NCBI RefSeq assembly: GCF_963678635.1
Contig: NC_087068.1
Coordinates: 31,808,318 to 31,872,317, forward strand
DNA: 64,000 nucleotides
Source: Symsagittifera roscoffensis
Lineage: Eukaryota > Xenacoelomorpha > Acoela > Convolutidae
Direction: 5' to 3'
Below, piece by piece: positions 62,515-64,000 of the stretch. Numbering within the stretch: position 1 is the first letter of the stretch; each line of letters opens with the position of its first letter. The notes under the pieces are model-generated. The model had not been told where the DNA came from and did not search any database. It was given only the letters and a program-made list of their open reading frames with translations. Both the position numbers and the translations under genes were made by a program.

Positions 62515-63960
62515 AATGATTGTATATTGGCTCTTTAAACTTCATACCACTCGAAGTGGAAAACTGTATTAAACTGATGAAAACATCGAAAGCTTTAGGA
62601 CCTGACGGTCTCTGCACGGTTGAGCTCAAACATATTGGACACCCAGCTGTTAGCTTTTTAACAAACATTTTCAATCACTCTCTGTCTCTTAACATCATCC
62701 CCCAAATTTGGAAGATTTCAAAAGAAGCAACCCTCACTAAACAACGAACTTTAAATTGTCAGAATCCTACACCCAGTCTCAGTTTTAAGCCTAGGTGTTA
62801 AAACTTTAGAATCGCTAATCCACCCTACCCTAACTAAACGTCTACCAAACGCCGACCATCAACATGCTTTTGCCCAGTGCAGTCAACCACTACGGCATTA
62901 TCAGCCCTCTAATGTTTTATCAGTGATGGTTTTAGACCACAAAGGCCAGCCACTAGAACAGTTTTTGCCACGCTAGAATTGTCCAAAGCTTTTTACATGG
63001 TCTGCCATCGAACTCTCCTGGATCTCCTTCATAGCACCAGCGTACCGGGTAGCTTAACCAGATGGTTATCAAATCATCTGAGTGGTCGCCAAGCGAACGC
63101 CCCTTTTTAGGGACGCACTGTCTACATGCAGGATTGTACGTACAGGTATCCCACAAGGCTCAGCCCTATCAACAACATTATTCAATTTCTACTTTCATGA
63201 AGCTAAACTACGATCATACACAGACGACTTCCTCACCATTTTGCAGTCAAACAAAGCTTACTTCTTGGTCTTCTGTTTTTTTCTCATCCAAAGACTCCGC
63301 CAACCTTTTTTCTTCGTTCAACAAGGAAGTCAACACTGACCCTAGTAAAATGCATTACACTCCTACCCTTGGAGAAACACTCCGAAATGCTCAGTGTCTT
63401 TTTTGACACATCCCTTAATTTCGCGAAGCACTGAAAGCCAATGTCTGCAAAAGCCGTGCGCAGAATAGCAAGCCTGAAGGCCTTATCTGGGACAAATTGG
63501 GGTCAGTCAGCAGAGACATTTCTGGCTACTCACAAGGCTTTGTTCCGACCAATTTTAGAGTACGAGTGCCTAGCATGGTCCCATGCCGCTAGTTTCACGT
63601 CTATTAACCAACTTCAATTAGTACAAAAGTGAGTGTTGTCCATCATCATAAATTACTTTCCGCTAAATTTATCCTCAAAACTTATATTCCCTCTAACCCC
63701 CTACTTTTTTGTCACACTCACCCCAGACATCCCCGAAACATCCGCCCGTCAGTACATGATCTATATAATCCCGCAATCGAACGTTTTCTCTAAAGCGCAG
63801 CAAACGTCTCTTTTACAACTAAGTTCTTTCGCCTTGTAATAGTTCAAACCGATTTTTAAAAACTGCAAATGAAAAGTGTTGAACAGGCAATTACAGATGC
63901 ACCTCCCCCAAAAGTTCTCTCTCTCTCGCGCCACCAGAAGAACTATTTCCCAACTAAGAT
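62515..63960 (+). pseudogene. LINE reverse transcriptase remnant (Jockey/CR1-like), runs toward window end
   Basis: Plus-strand pieces in RT order: KTSKALGPDGLCTVELKHIG (about 62585), YRPISL-type region leading to KTLESLIHPTLTKRLPNADH and QHAF (about 62800-62870), LELSKAFYMVCHRTLLDLLH (about 62980), VRTGIPQGSALSTTLFNFYF (about 63140), SYTDDFLT (about 63215) where the family has YADD, and a C-terminal AKAVRRIASLKALSGTNWG. Frames shift several times. SKAFYMV for the usual SKAFDTV means the first catalytic Asp is changed. Remaining tail to 63960 and beyond. Confidence 0.85.
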
Positions 63961-64000
63961 CCGTTTACAGGTCCTTTTTGAACTACTACCTAAAAAGAAT

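Overview
This is AT-rich nuclear DNA from an animal, most likely an invertebrate. The host genes are split by short GT..AG introns, and one encodes the ciliary kinesin KIF6. The transposons (RLE-type and APE-type LINEs, Penelope, Copia, Gypsy, hAT, MULE, Tc1 and tRNA-like SINEs) also fit an invertebrate metazoan. I cannot name the species or phylum from the sequence alone.

Four host genes, all on the + strand, can be supported: KIF6 (15008-30032, 12 exons whose phases all join), a TMEM70-like mitochondrial protein gene (about 33409-34300), a CHRAC1-like histone-fold gene (36692-37818) and PANK4 (56305-60174, 3 exons). They do not form a pathway. Everything else is mobile DNA, its remains, or unassigned intergenic and intronic sequence.

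Layout. 1-6.4 kb: decayed Gypsy-like retroelement with interleaved repeats. 6.6-9.2 kb: an old RLE-type LINE copy split by a Tc1-like element, then a fragment of a second RLE lineage. 9.2-13.2 kb (minus): a young RLE-type non-LTR retrotransposon with an SGNH-hydrolase ORF1 and a PHD/RT/restriction-like-endonuclease ORF2, broken only by two 1-nt shifts and a 127-bp self-derived insertion. 13.4-14.3 kb: Penelope fragment. 15-30 kb: KIF6, whose 8.8-kb intron 5 holds an antisense Copia element with both LTRs, a terminal-inverted-repeat element, a fresh 1.37-kb tandem duplication and a degenerate 150-bp tandem repeat. 30.9-31.6 kb: deletion derivative of a hAT element with perfect 8-bp target duplication, sitting in a tRNA-like SINE. 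38.8-42.3 kb: APE-type LINE. 43.7-53.4 kb: a MULE (FLYWCH + transposase) fused to a LINE 3' half and amplified three times in tandem. 53.4-55.5 kb: 5' half of that LINE with an SGNH ORF1. 62.5-64 kb: another decayed LINE that runs off the end.

The most rewarding points are the SGNH + PHD + RLE retrotransposon and its self-patch, the MULE/LINE composite array with a re-used breakpoint, the hAT deletion derivative, and a PANK4 that keeps the two kinase residues reported lost in human PANK4.
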